Source: Porphyromonadaceae bacterium UBA2751 (GTDB lineage: Bacteria > Bacteroidota > Bacteroidia > Bacteroidales > Muribaculaceae). From it: a stretch of 64,000 bases of DNA. The DNA is taken from positions 67,581 to 131,580 of the forward strand of contig DEJJ01000022.1 of NCBI GenBank assembly GCA_002353285.1, given 5' to 3'. Positions 22,934 through 31,618 of this stretch are shown piece by piece. The position numbers were made by a program, and so were the translations under genes. Numbering within the stretch: the first letter of the stretch is position 1; the number at the start of each line of letters is the position of its first letter. The notes under the pieces are model-generated. The model saw nothing but the letters and a program-made list of their open reading frames with translations, was not told where the DNA came from and ran no database searches.

Positions 22934-23716
22934 TTAACGTCGGCCGCGGCTTGCGCTCTGTCGGTTATCGGCATTGTCGCTGCCGTTGCGATTGAATGTG
23001 TAGTGGTCGCGGTGCACAGTGCCATTGTCAAAATCGAAAATCTTCTCGGGGTTGATGGCCACACCCATGAAACGGGTCTCGAAGTGGAGATGTGGGCCAG
23101 TGCTGCGACCAGTGTTGCCACTGAGTGCGATAGGGGTTCCTGCTTTGACATACTGGTTTTCCTTAACAAGGAATTTAGAGAGGTGGCCATAGACGGTTTC
23201 GAGGCCATTGTCGTGTCGCAGAATCACGTAGAATCCGTAGCCGTTGCGCTCAAACTTAGTTAATCTCACCTTGCCGGTGAAAGCTGCGTAGATAGTGTCG
23301 CCAACGTTGGCCTTAAGATCGGCACCCTTGTGCACGCGTCCAAACTGCTTGCGATAGCCAAAGTGTGAATTTACAACGCGATGCTTAACAGGCATAGCAT
23401 ATTTAGAGACGTCGATAACCTTGGTAGAAGGGATGCTGGCGTTGCTGTAGGGGTTCACCTTGTCGCTGTTCCAGCCCTCGCTGTAGATGTCGGCATTGTT
23501 GCTGGCGGAATTGTTGATTTCTCGGTCGCCATAGAGGTCGCGAGCATATTTTTGTGCTTCCTGCACTTTGATTTTGTCTTGAACGCGATTTTGCTTGGCG
23601 AGAAGGTTGCGGTGTTTTTGACGGTAGTCGTTAATTGATTGAGAGTTAGCTGCGAAGCTTACCGATATTAAAGCTATACCGATTAAGCCTAATTTCAAAC
23701 TATTAGAAAACTTCAT
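22934..23716 (-). CDS. M23 family (LytM-type) peptidoglycan endopeptidase
   Basis: 260 aa with a signal peptide (M-K-F-S-N-S-L-K-L-G-L-I-G-I-A-L-I..F-A-A-N). A charged, helical segment (about 28-60) is followed by the M23 domain: zinc ligands H129 and D133 (H-K-G-A-D-L), then H209-L-H211 (G-P-H-L-H-F-E). All catalytic residues are present, so it should be active on peptidoglycan cross-links in the periplasm. The C-terminus (R-N-G-S-D-N-A-D-N-R-Q-S-A-S-R-G-R-R) is polar and probably disordered. It has a long upstream region with two candidate promoters and a hairpin leader. Confidence 0.9.
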   Translation of the reverse strand: MKFSNSLKLGLIGIALISVSFAANSQSINDYRQKHRNLLAKQNRVQDKIKVQEAQKYARDLYGDREINNSASNNADIYSEGWNSDKVNPYSNASIPSTKVIDVSKYAMPVKHRVVNSHFGYRKQFGRVHKGADLKANVGDTIYAAFTGKVRLTKFERNGYGFYVILRHDNGLETVYGHLSKFLVKENQYVKAGTPIALSGNTGRSTGPHLHFETRFMGVAINPEKIFDFDNGTVHRDHYTFNRNGSDNADNRQSASRGRR

Positions 23717-23736
23717 ATCTTTCTTTTTAAAAGTTT

Positions 23737-23818
23737 CAAGAAGCCGAAAAATAAAACAATAAAAAGTGGAGTGAGCATGGCAGTCACAGTTTGCAAAAAT
23801 CTGCCATCTGGCTTCTTG
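23737..23818 (-). promoter_or_regulatory. Two-helix leader structure upstream of the M23 gene
   Basis: CAAGAAGCC (23737-23745) and GGCTTCTTG (23810-23818) are perfect inverted repeats. Inside them ATGGCAG (23777-23783) pairs with CTGCCAT (23801-23807). In the transcript this forms a closed 82-nt structure about 20 bases before the start codon. It has no T-tract, so it is not a terminator; a translational control element is possible. Confidence 0.45.
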
Positions 23819-23858
23819 TCGACCTCAAAATATGGGTCACTACATAAATTTGAACGCA

Positions 23859-23866
23859 CAAAAGTA
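23859..23866 (-). promoter_or_regulatory. Proximal -7 box of the M23 gene
   Basis: TACTTTTG on the minus strand, without a clear TTTG at -33. It would give a leader of about 135 nt containing the hairpin structure. Confidence 0.4.
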
Positions 23867-24047
23867 GGCATTTATTACGACATAGGAGCATTTTTGGCTG
23901 CTAAAAAGTGTAAAAATGTGTCTCTGTTCTTTAAAAATAAGTTATAAAGTATTGATTGACATGCCGTTGCAAATAGGTTGCAGGTTAAGGCTAAAAAGAT
24001 GCCTTGGTTGAGGAACTGTAACCAATGTTTGAGTGCGTTAACGCTTG

Positions 24048-24079
24048 CAAAGATATTGAAATTGTTTTTGCTGTGCAAA
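24048..24079 (-). promoter_or_regulatory. Minus-strand promoter in the M23-nuoA gap
   Basis: TTTG (complement of 24076-24079), 20 nt, TATCTTTG (complement of 24048-24055). Both boxes fit the consensus. It points toward the M23 gene about 330 bases away, so it makes either a long leader or a small RNA. No convincing reading frame follows it. Confidence 0.55.
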
Positions 24080-24150
24080 CTATAGTCGATATATTTTTTC
24101 CATAGTATAAAGAAAACGTGCGGTTGTTAATAATTATATTATATAACATG

Positions 24151-24181
24151 TTTTTAGTTTGAAAAAAAATTACTACATTTG
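24151..24181 (+). promoter_or_regulatory. Promoter of the nuo-atp-nuo block
   Basis: TTTT (24151-24154) at -33, 19 nt, TACATTTG (24174-24181). It is the only good plus-strand candidate before nuoA. Transcription would start near 24187, about 300 bases before the start codon. Confidence 0.6.
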
Positions 24182-24186
24182 CACCG

Positions 24187-24488
24187 CAAAAGCACTGTGT
24201 TGAAGTTGAGATTCGCCAGTTGAGAGCAGTTGATTTTCAATAAGTGCTTAGGCGAAAATTAATTGCAATTAATGAGAGTATCCTTATATATTGACATGAA
24301 TTGTGCGCTTGCCATTGTTGGGCAGGTGCGAGTTGATGTGCTCTCAAGAAACAATACACAATTATCACCTTTCGCCAATGAGCCACTGCCTTGTTGCTGC
24401 TAAGAGTAGCGTTGCAGTGGCTTGTTGCTGCGAAGATTATTAATTAAGAGAAATAAATAATTAACCACATAACAAAAACGTAGATTTT
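24187..24488 (+). promoter_or_regulatory. Long structured leader upstream of nuoA
   Basis: No reading frame. Several strong pairings: TTGAGAGCA (24220-24228) with TGCTCTCAA (24339-24347); GCCACTGC with GCAGTGGC (about 24382-24421); and a 16-bp palindrome ATTAATTGCAATTAAT (24258-24273). GGCGAA (24251-24256) can pair with TTCGCC at 24212-24217 or with TTCGCC at 24371-24376, two exclusive folds. It could be a cis-acting regulatory RNA or a separate small RNA; I do not recognise a known family. Confidence 0.45.
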
Positions 24489-24857
24489 ATGGTTTTATTA
24501 GGTATTCAGAATACTACTCTGGCAATCACTGCGGTGATTACTGGCGCTGTGCTGGTGTTTGCTGCGTTGCTCATTGCCAGGTTGATAGGTCCCCGAAGCT
24601 TCACACAGAAGAAGGGTGAGACCTACGAGTGTGGTATTCCTACTCGTGGCGAGAGCATGGCTCAGTTCCATGTTGGTTACTATCTGTTTGCTATCCTGTT
24701 CCTTATGTTTGATGTGGAAACAGTGTTCTTGTTCCCTTGGGCATCGATAGCCAAGTCGATAGGTTCTACCGCATTGCTGGCAGTTGGAACCTTCTTGTTT
24801 ATTCTTGTTTTAGGTCTGGCCTATGCCTGGAAGAAAGGAGCGCTGCGATGGAAGTGA
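24489..24857 (+). CDS. nuoA: NADH-quinone oxidoreductase subunit A
   Basis: 122 aa, three membrane helices. The conserved loop Y-E-C-G-I-P and F-D-V-E-T-V-F-L-F-P-W identify NuoA, a small membrane subunit at the junction between the quinone site and the proton-pumping arm. First gene of the respiratory block; its last 10 bases overlap nuoB. Confidence 0.96.
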   Translation: MVLLGIQNTTLAITAVITGAVLVFAALLIARLIGPRSFTQKKGETYECGIPTRGESMAQFHVGYYLFAILFLMFDVETVFLFPWASIAKSIGSTALLAVGTFLFILVLGLAYAWKKGALRWK

Positions 24858-25444
24858 AAATCAAGAGTATGAAGCACGAGGACTTCAAGGACAACGAATA
24901 TATCGACCAACTCGTGCAGGAATTGAATGCCAGTGGCACCAATGTGGTTGTGGGCAAGCTTGACCAGTTGATTAACTGGGGCATAAGCAACTCGTTGTGG
25001 CCATTCTGCTTTGGCACCAGCTGCTGTGCTATTGAGTTCATGTGCCTGGGAGCTGCTCGCTATGACATGGCTCGTTTTGGCTTTGAGGTTGCTCGCAACT
25101 CACCCCGTCAGGCCGATTATATCATGTGCCAGGGCACAATCACCTATCGCATGGCTCCAGCGCTGAAGCGCCTCTATGAGCAGATGGCCGAGCCAAAATA
25201 TGTGATAGCGTGCGGCGCGTGCACGGTGAGTGGTGGTCCATTTAAGAACAGTTACTGTGTGGTCAAAGGCATTGACGAGATAATACCTGTGGATGTGTAC
25301 CTACCAGGTTGTCCTCCACGCCCCGAGGCAATGTTCTATGCTCTGATGCAGCTTCAGCGCAAGATTAAGGTGCAGAAGTTCTTTGGCGGAGTTAACCGCA
25401 AGGAGAGCCGCAAGAAATTCTTCGAGAAGAGCAGCGAGAAGTAG
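24848..25444 (+). CDS. nuoB: NADH-quinone oxidoreductase subunit B
   Basis: 198 aa from the ATG at 24848. A longer reading from 24737 would sit inside nuoA. It binds the terminal N2 [4Fe-4S] cluster: ligands C59 and C60 (G-T-S-C-C-A-I-E-F), C125 (C-G-A-C-T-V-S-G-G) and C155 (P-G-C-P-P-R-P-E-A) are all present. The lysine-rich end K-K-F-F-E-K-S-S-E-K is an extension. It sits in the peripheral arm next to NuoCD. Confidence 0.95.
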   Translation: MEVKIKSMKHEDFKDNEYIDQLVQELNASGTNVVVGKLDQLINWGISNSLWPFCFGTSCCAIEFMCLGAARYDMARFGFEVARNSPRQADYIMCQGTITYRMAPALKRLYEQMAEPKYVIACGACTVSGGPFKNSYCVVKGIDEIIPVDVYLPGCPPRPEAMFYALMQLQRKIKVQKFFGGVNRKESRKKFFEKSSEK

Positions 25445-25478
25445 AAAATAAGTATAAACACGATACACATTATTATAT

Positions 25479-27128
25479 ATGGCAGATATACAAGAAAAAA
25501 TCGGCAAGATGTGTCCCGAGGCCCAATGCGACGCCAGCGGTGAGTTCTTGCTGATTAGTGTGCCCGACAAGCAGTGGCACGATCTTGCACGAATGCTCAA
25601 GGAAGAGCTACACTTCGACTACCTTACTGCGCTGGTGGGCGTTGACTGGAAAGAGGAGCTTGGAGTGATGTACTACTTGACCAATACCGAGACCCAGGAG
25701 ATGATACACGTGAAGGTGGCTACCACCGACCGTGAGCAGCCTCGCCTTCACAGCGTGAGCGACCTGTGGGCAGTTGCCAACTATCAGGAGCGCGAGGTGT
25801 TTGACTTCTATGGCATTGAGTTCATTAATCATCCCGATATGCGTCGTTTCTTCCTTCGCAATGATTGGGTGGGATACCCATTGCGCAAGGACTATGACGA
25901 TGATCCAGCAAAGAACCCTCTGCGTCTTGAAGACGAGGAAAACGAGGATAACACTTATCGCCTGGTTGAGGACGAGCAAGGCAATGTGACACGCATCGAC
26001 GGCAAGGTGTTTGGCGACGAAGAGTATGTGGTCAACGTTGGTCCTCAGCATCCATCCACTCACGGTGTGATGCGCTATCGTGCCTCGATTGAGGGCGAGC
26101 TCGTGAAGAAGGTTGACGTGGTGAGTGGCTACATACATCGCGGTATCGAGAAGATGTGTGAGAGCCTGACCTATCCACAGACGCTGCTCTACACCGAGCG
26201 AATGGACTACATGTCGGCCCACATCAACCGCCACTGCCTGTGCCTGTGCATTGAGAAGGCCATGGGTCTGGAGGTTCCTCACCGTGCTGAGTTAATCCGC
26301 ATGATGATGGATGAGCTCATGCGCTTGTCGAGCCACTTGCTCAGTTACGGCTGCTTGACAATGGACCAGGGTGCGACCACAGCATTCTTCTACGGATTCC
26401 GTGAGCGCGAGCTCATTTATGATATTTTTGATAAGACCTGTGGAGCTCGCATGTCGATGAGCTACTTGACCATAGGTGGTGTTAAGACCGACGTGCATCC
26501 CGACTTCATCAAGGACGTGCGCCATGCCTGTGACGTGATTACCAAGAACCTGAAAGAGTATCACAAACTCTTTACTGGCAACATCATAGCCCGAAACCGC
26601 ATGGTTGGCGTGGGCATTCTGGGTAAGGACGACGCCATCAATTATGCCATCACTGGCCCATCGGGACGTGCCAGCGGCCATCACTGTGACGTGCGCAAGT
26701 GCCATCCTTACTCGCTCTATAATGAGGTAGAGTTTGACGAGGTGATGTATGAGACTGGCGACTCGATGGATCGCTACATGGTGCGCATGAAAGAGATGGA
26801 AGAGAGCATCAAGATATTGCGTCAGTGCTGCGACATGCTTGAGCAAGAAGGCATTGAGGGCGAGTACATTGCCAAGGTGCCTAAACTCATCAAATTGCCT
26901 GCTGGCCACTGGTATCAGCAGGTGGAAGGCAGCCGTGGCGCCTTTGGCGTGTATCTGGAGAGCGATGGTGATCCCAAACCATTCCAGAAGCCCTATCGCC
27001 TCCACTTCCAGAGTCCTTGCTTTAACTTGGTGGGTATTGTTGACCTCACCTGCAAGGACAACCTGATAGCCGACCTGATTACTATCACAGCGTCGATTGA
27101 CTATGTGATTCCCGATATTGACCGTTAA
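25479..27128 (+). CDS. nuoCD: NADH-quinone oxidoreductase subunits C and D, fused
   Basis: 549 aa. Residues about 1-165 are NuoC-like (Y-Q-E-R-E-V-F-D-F-Y-G-I-E-F, G-Y-P-L-R-K-D-Y). From about 185 the NuoD part starts with N-V-G-P-Q-H-P-S-T-H-G-V-M-R, followed by Y-I-H-R-G-I-E-K and Y-T-E-R-M-D-Y. The histidine of the H-P-S-T-H-G segment and a tyrosine form the quinone site in homologs. The C-D fusion is common in Bacteroidetes and some Proteobacteria. Confidence 0.95.
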   Translation: MADIQEKIGKMCPEAQCDASGEFLLISVPDKQWHDLARMLKEELHFDYLTALVGVDWKEELGVMYYLTNTETQEMIHVKVATTDREQPRLHSVSDLWAVANYQEREVFDFYGIEFINHPDMRRFFLRNDWVGYPLRKDYDDDPAKNPLRLEDEENEDNTYRLVEDEQGNVTRIDGKVFGDEEYVVNVGPQHPSTHGVMRYRASIEGELVKKVDVVSGYIHRGIEKMCESLTYPQTLLYTERMDYMSAHINRHCLCLCIEKAMGLEVPHRAELIRMMMDELMRLSSHLLSYGCLTMDQGATTAFFYGFRERELIYDIFDKTCGARMSMSYLTIGGVKTDVHPDFIKDVRHACDVITKNLKEYHKLFTGNIIARNRMVGVGILGKDDAINYAITGPSGRASGHHCDVRKCHPYSLYNEVEFDEVMYETGDSMDRYMVRMKEMEESIKILRQCCDMLEQEGIEGEYIAKVPKLIKLPAGHWYQQVEGSRGAFGVYLESDGDPKPFQKPYRLHFQSPCFNLVGIVDLTCKDNLIADLITITASIDYVIPDIDR

Positions 27129-27193
27129 ACGTGCGGCAAGAGAGAAGAAAAAGATTATAAACACACATACATATTAATATACACAGATTTATT

Positions 27194-28282
27194 ATGTTTG
27201 ACTTTAGTGTAGTCACAACTTGGTTTAATGACCTGCTTACAGTGTCGGCTGGAATGCCTCAATGGCTGGCAACGACAATAGAGTGTGTGATAGTGGGCGC
27301 GTTGCTGCTGCTGGGTTACACGGTGCTCGCTATGTTCTACATCATGTATGAGCGCTGGGTGTGTGCCTGGTTCCAGTGTCGTCGTGGTCCACTGCGTGTG
27401 GGTCCTTGGGGCTCATTGCAGATATTTGCCGACGTTATCAAGATGCTTATCAAAGAGGTTGTTGACTTGTGGAAGACCGATAACTTCCTTCACAAGCTGG
27501 CTCCTTACTTTGTGCTCATAGCATCGGTGGTGGTATTTGCGTGCCTGCCTTGGGGAAAGGGCCTTCAGGCAATAGACTTCAATATTGGCGTCTTTTTCAT
27601 GACAGCCGTGTCGTCGCTTGGCGTGGTTGGTATCCTGCTTGCCGGCTGGTCGAGTAATAGCAAGTACACCCTGATAGGCGCAATGCGTAGTGGCGCTCAG
27701 ATGATTAGCTATGAGCTCTCGATAGGCATTGCAATGCTCACCATCGTGTGCCTGGCAGGCACGATGAGCGTGACAGGCCTTGTTGAGGCTCAGCAGAATG
27801 GCTGGTTCATCTTCACTGGTCACATTCCTGCTATTATCGCATTCATCATCTACATAATCGCTGCTACTGCTGAGACCAACCGTGGCCCGTTTGACCTTCC
27901 TGAAGCAGAGCACGAGCTCACCGCTGGTTATCACACAGAGTATTCAGGTATTCACTTTGGTTTCTTCTATCTTGCCGAGTATCTGAATCTGTTCATTGTG
28001 TCGGGCATAGCATCGCTGCTATTCTTGGGTGGCTGGATGCCACTGCACGTTGCTGGCTGGGACGGCTTTAATGCTGTGATGGACTACATACCATCGACAG
28101 TGTGGTTCCTGGGCAAGGCGATACTGGTGTCGTTTATCATCATTTGGTTCAAGTGGTCGTTCCCCCGTGTGCGTATTGACCAGATGCTGGCACTTGAGTG
28201 GCGCTACTTGATGCCAATAGGCTTGTTCAACCTGGTGCTGATGGCAATCATTGTGAGCATGGGATGGCATTTTGCAGGTTAA
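27194..28282 (+). CDS. nuoH: NADH-quinone oxidoreductase subunit H
   Basis: 362 aa, about eight membrane helices. Y-E-R-W-V-C-A-W-F-Q-C-R-R-G-P-L-R-V-G-P-W-G-S-L-Q matches the ERR-x-GP-N-x-x-G motif near the quinone channel, and A-E-T-N-R-G-P-F-D-L-P-E-A-E-H-E-L is the diagnostic NuoH loop. It connects the peripheral arm to the first antiporter-like unit. The next gene, 46 bases on, is atpD rather than nuoI, with no promoter or terminator between them. Confidence 0.95.
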   Translation: MFDFSVVTTWFNDLLTVSAGMPQWLATTIECVIVGALLLLGYTVLAMFYIMYERWVCAWFQCRRGPLRVGPWGSLQIFADVIKMLIKEVVDLWKTDNFLHKLAPYFVLIASVVVFACLPWGKGLQAIDFNIGVFFMTAVSSLGVVGILLAGWSSNSKYTLIGAMRSGAQMISYELSIGIAMLTIVCLAGTMSVTGLVEAQQNGWFIFTGHIPAIIAFIIYIIAATAETNRGPFDLPEAEHELTAGYHTEYSGIHFGFFYLAEYLNLFIVSGIASLLFLGGWMPLHVAGWDGFNAVMDYIPSTVWFLGKAILVSFIIIWFKWSFPRVRIDQMLALEWRYLMPIGLFNLVLMAIIVSMGWHFAG

Positions 28283-28328
28283 AGAAATTGAATTAAAACA
28301 ATACAGCATATAAATAAATTCTCGTGAC

Positions 28329-29831
28329 ATGAACGAAAATTTCGGAAAAATAACACAGGTGATTGGTCCTGTTGTTGACGTGACATTTGAGGGCGAGGGC
28401 AATCAAGTGCCCGAGATCTACACCGCGCTGAGCGTGGCACGCCAAGACGGAACCGAGCTGATGCTTGAGGTGGAGCAACACATTGGAGAGAACACCGTGC
28501 GTTGCGTGGCAATGGACAGCACCGACGGTCTGCAGCGTGGAACAAAGGTCAAGAACTTGGGTCAGCCCATCTCGGTGCCCACAGGCGAGCAGGTGAAAGG
28601 TCGCTTGCTTAACGTGATAGGCGAGCCTATCGACCATCTTGCTGACCTCAAGGGCGGCGAGCGTCGTGCGATACATCAACCAACACCCGACTTCAGTGAC
28701 CTGTCGATTTCGCAAGAGATTCTCTATACTGGTATCAAGGTTATCGACCTGATTGAGCCATTCTCGAAGGGTGGTAAGATTGGTCTCTTTGGTGGTGCTG
28801 GTGTAGGCAAGACAGTGCTCATCATGGAGCTCATTCACAACATTGCTCATGGTCACAGCGGATTCTCGGTGTTCACTGGAGTGGGAGAGCGCACCCGCGA
28901 GGGTAACGACCTGCTGCGTGAGATGATTGAGAGCGGTGTTATCAAATATGGCGACAAGTTCAAGGAGGAAATGGCCAATGGCGAGTGGAACCTCGACAGT
29001 GTAGACATGGCGGAGGTTGAAAAGAGCCAGGCCACCCTGGTTTTTGGTCAGATGAATGAGCCTCCTGGTGCACGTATGCGTGTGGCCTTGTCGGGACTTA
29101 CTGTTGCCGAGCAGTTCCGTGACCAGGACGGTGGCGGCCGCGATATCCTGCTGTTTATGGATAACATCTTCCGTTTCACCCAGGCGGGTAGTGAGGTGTC
29201 GGCACTTCTTGGCCGCATGCCAAGCGCCGTGGGTTACCAACCCACCCTTGCCAGTGAGATGGGTAAGCTTCAGGAGCGTATCACCTCGACCAAGAGCGGT
29301 TCAATCACATCGGTACAGGCCGTGTATGTGCCTGCCGACGACTTGACCGACCCTGCTCCTGCTACAACTTTCAACTTCTTGGATGCAACAACCGTGCTTA
29401 GCCGTAAGATTACTGAGCTTGGTATATATCCAGCAGTTGACCCACTGGCATCGACATCGCGCATCATGGATCCCAACATCATTGGCGAGGAGCACTATAA
29501 TGTGGCTCAGCGAGTGATTCACTTGCTTCAAAAGTATAATGAGCTGCAGGACATCATTGCCATCCTTGGTGTTGATGAGCTCAGTGATGAGGATAAGCTG
29601 GTGGTACAGCGTGCCCGTCGTGCACAGCGCTTCTTGTCGCAACCATTCTTTGTTGCCGAGCAGTTTACAGGTGTTCCTGGTGTGATGGTGCCACTGAATG
29701 AGACGATTCGTGGCTTCAAGATGATTCTTGACGGCGAGGTTGATGACCTTCCTGAGCAGGCGTTCCTGAACGTGGGAACCATCGACGATGCTATTGCCAA
29801 GGGCAAGAAGCTGCTTGAGCAAGTGGGATAA
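28329..29831 (+). CDS. atpD: ATP synthase F1 subunit beta
   Basis: 500 aa catalytic subunit. P-loop G-G-A-G-V-G-K-T (155-162), catalytic glutamate E187 (G-V-G-E-R-T-R-E-G-N-D), and the D-E-L-S-D-E-D-K loop resembling the DELSEED lever. The beta gene comes first, as in other Bacteroidetes atp operons. It follows nuoH directly. A 7-nt repeat array lies between it and atpC. Confidence 0.97.
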   Translation: MNENFGKITQVIGPVVDVTFEGEGNQVPEIYTALSVARQDGTELMLEVEQHIGENTVRCVAMDSTDGLQRGTKVKNLGQPISVPTGEQVKGRLLNVIGEPIDHLADLKGGERRAIHQPTPDFSDLSISQEILYTGIKVIDLIEPFSKGGKIGLFGGAGVGKTVLIMELIHNIAHGHSGFSVFTGVGERTREGNDLLREMIESGVIKYGDKFKEEMANGEWNLDSVDMAEVEKSQATLVFGQMNEPPGARMRVALSGLTVAEQFRDQDGGGRDILLFMDNIFRFTQAGSEVSALLGRMPSAVGYQPTLASEMGKLQERITSTKSGSITSVQAVYVPADDLTDPAPATTFNFLDATTVLSRKITELGIYPAVDPLASTSRIMDPNIIGEEHYNVAQRVIHLLQKYNELQDIIAILGVDELSDEDKLVVQRARRAQRFLSQPFFVAEQFTGVPGVMVPLNETIRGFKMILDGEVDDLPEQAFLNVGTIDDAIAKGKKLLEQVG

Positions 29832-29894
29832 TCAGAAGTCAGAGATCAGAAGTCAGAGATCAGATTTCAGAAGTCGGATTTCAGAGATCAGGAA
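29832..29894. repeat. 7-nt TCAGANN array, nine units, between atpD and atpC
   Basis: TCAGAAG, TCAGAGA, TCAGAAG, TCAGAGA, TCAGATT, TCAGAAG, TCGGATT, TCAGAGA, TCAGGAA in exact 7-nt register, starting at the base after the atpD stop. It fills most of the only large gap inside the atp genes and contributes an untranslated stretch to the polycistronic message. Confidence 0.85.
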
Positions 29895-29943
29895 TTAAAG
29901 AACAGAATAAGGTAACACTTACAATTAAAAGACACGATACACT

Positions 29944-30177
29944 ATGACACTGAAAATTATTTCGGCCGAGAAGATTGAGTTTGAGGGCAATGTTGAGCAA
30001 GTGACCTTGCCTGGCAGCTTGGGCTCTTTTCAAATCTTGAACAACCATGCCGCGCTCGTGTCGTCGCTTGTGCCAGGCACAATGTCTTATGTTGCTGGTG
30101 AGAGCACGATAGAGCAAGAGATCAAGGGCGGCATTGTCGATGTTAAGGATAATGTGGTGAGTGTGTGTCTTTATTAA
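29944..30177 (+). CDS. atpC: ATP synthase F1 subunit epsilon (short form)
   Basis: 77 aa; only the N-terminal beta-sandwich is present (L-K-I-I-S-A-E-K-I-E-F-E-G-N-V-E-Q-V-T-L-P-G-S-L-G-S-F-Q-I-L-N-N-H-A-A-L). The C-terminal helical pair that inhibits ATP hydrolysis in E. coli is missing, as in other Bacteroidetes. It links the c ring to the gamma shaft. Confidence 0.92.
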   Translation: MTLKIISAEKIEFEGNVEQVTLPGSLGSFQILNNHAALVSSLVPGTMSYVAGESTIEQEIKGGIVDVKDNVVSVCLY

Positions 30178-30205
30178 AAATGATATTAGTTAACTCTCTT
30201 TATTT

Positions 30206-31300
30206 ATGAAGAAAGTAATAACAGCAATAGTCGCAGTGGTGATACTTGCGCTCATGGCATGGGGATATGCACAAAGTGCATCCCATCACGGTCATGGTGA
30301 GGCTAAGGTGAACCCCAAGGAGACCATCTTTGAGCACCTGGGCGACACCTATGGCTGGGAGGTCCCCTTCTCGCACACCAAGAAGATTCCATTGCCCATC
30401 ATTGCCTTCGACCAGCAGGGAGCATTGCATTGCTTCATGTCGAGTCGGGTCACTGGTGGTGACACCTGGCAAGATGGTGACGCCAGCTTCAAGATTTCGA
30501 CCGATGCCGATGGTGGCTATAAGGGCAAGCTGGTGCAGGTGCTTGGCGATGGCAGTGAGTACCGTCCATGGGATTTCTCAATCACCAAGAACGTGCTTGG
30601 AATCCTCATCGCAGCGGCACTGGTGATATTGATGGCGATGAGCCTGCGCAGGTGGTACAAGCGCGAGGGCATGAAAGGTCCACGTGGATTTAAGGGCATG
30701 CTTGAGCTAATTATCGACTTTGTGTACACCGACACTATTAAGCCCATTATGGGCAAGGAGGCCCCCAAATATGGTCCTTACTTGCTCACGGCATTCTTCT
30801 TCATTCTCACGATGAACTTGCTGGGACTGATAGTTATATTCCCTGGCGGCGCCAACCTGACTGGCAACCTTGCCGTGACCATGGTGCTTGCCTTGATAAC
30901 CTTCTTTGTGACAAATCTTACAGGCACAAAGCATTACTGGAAGGACATCTTCTGGCCTGATGTGCCCATGGCATTGAAGTGCCCGGTGCCCATGATGCCA
31001 CTGATTGAGTTCCTTGGCATCTTGACCAAGCCCTTGGCACTGATGGTCCGTCTGTTTGCTAACATGCTTGGTGGTCACATGGTGGTTATTGTGTTGATAT
31101 TGTTGATTATGGTATTTGCGCAGATGTTTGGCACAGCAGTTGGTGCAGGCACCGCCATTATCTCGGTGTTGCTGTCGCTGTTCATGCTTGTGCTTGACAC
31201 GCTTATTAGCTTCATTCAAGCATTTGTGTTCACCCTGTTGTCAACAATCTTCATCTCGATGGCTCACATTCATGAGGAGCCTAAAGCCGTGACTGAATAA
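30206..31300 (+). CDS. atpB: ATP synthase Fo subunit a
   Basis: 364 aa, longer than the E. coli form because of a cleavable-looking N-terminal signal (M-K-K-V-I-T-A-I-V-A-V-V-I-L-A-L-M-A-W-G-Y-A-Q-S) and a periplasmic domain of about 100 residues (His-rich S-H-H-G-H-G-E near the start), an arrangement known in Bacteroidetes. The essential arginine is in L-A-L-M-V-R-L-F-A-N-M-L-G-G-H. About five to six helices form the two proton half-channels. No atpI-like gene precedes it. Confidence 0.94.
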   Translation: MKKVITAIVAVVILALMAWGYAQSASHHGHGEAKVNPKETIFEHLGDTYGWEVPFSHTKKIPLPIIAFDQQGALHCFMSSRVTGGDTWQDGDASFKISTDADGGYKGKLVQVLGDGSEYRPWDFSITKNVLGILIAAALVILMAMSLRRWYKREGMKGPRGFKGMLELIIDFVYTDTIKPIMGKEAPKYGPYLLTAFFFILTMNLLGLIVIFPGGANLTGNLAVTMVLALITFFVTNLTGTKHYWKDIFWPDVPMALKCPVPMMPLIEFLGILTKPLALMVRLFANMLGGHMVVIVLILLIMVFAQMFGTAVGAGTAIISVLLSLFMLVLDTLISFIQAFVFTLLSTIFISMAHIHEEPKAVTE

Positions 31301-31335
31301 TAAAAAAACAAAAATAATAACAATTAAAACATTTA

Positions 31336-31593
31336 ATGACTATGTTAGGATTAATTTTAGCTCAAGCAGCAGGCGTAGGTGTTGCTAAATTGGGAGCATG
31401 CATTGGTGCAGGTATCGCAGCGATTGCTGCAGGTATTGGTATTGGCCGCATTGGTGGCTCGGCTATGGAGTCGATTGCCCGTCAGCCCGAATCGACAGGC
31501 GACATTCGTACCAACATGATTGTGATTGCCGCTCTTATCGAGGGTGTTGCTCTCATCGCACTGATTGTTTGTATCCTTGCCCTTTTCGTTTAA
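31336..31593 (+). CDS. atpE: ATP synthase Fo subunit c
   Basis: 85 aa, two helices joined by the R-Q-P-E loop (49-52). The ion-binding carboxylate is E69 (A-A-L-I-E-G-V-A-L). No hydroxyl residue follows the glutamate, so the sodium-binding pattern (Q, then E-S/T) is not met and proton coupling is more likely. The helix 1 motif G-A-G-I-A-A-I-A-A-G-I-G-I-G-R-I-G-G is normal. Confidence 0.96.
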   Translation: MTMLGLILAQAAGVGVAKLGACIGAGIAAIAAGIGIGRIGGSAMESIARQPESTGDIRTNMIVIAALIEGVALIALIVCILALFV

Positions 31594-31618
31594 TCACCCT
31601 TCAAAGAAAGGTTTTTAG

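Noticed and set aside
23875..24078. 67-aa minus-strand open frame in the M23-nuoA gap
   Set aside because: Its start lies upstream of the predicted transcription start, and composition is that of AT-rich non-coding DNA.
24187..24488. 6S RNA or a known riboswitch in the nuoA leader
   Set aside because: I could not match it to any recognised consensus; only general pairing is visible, so no name is given.
28283..28328. Separate promoter for the atp genes
   Set aside because: No TAnnTTTG box in the 46-base nuoH-atpD gap; one inside nuoH cannot be excluded.
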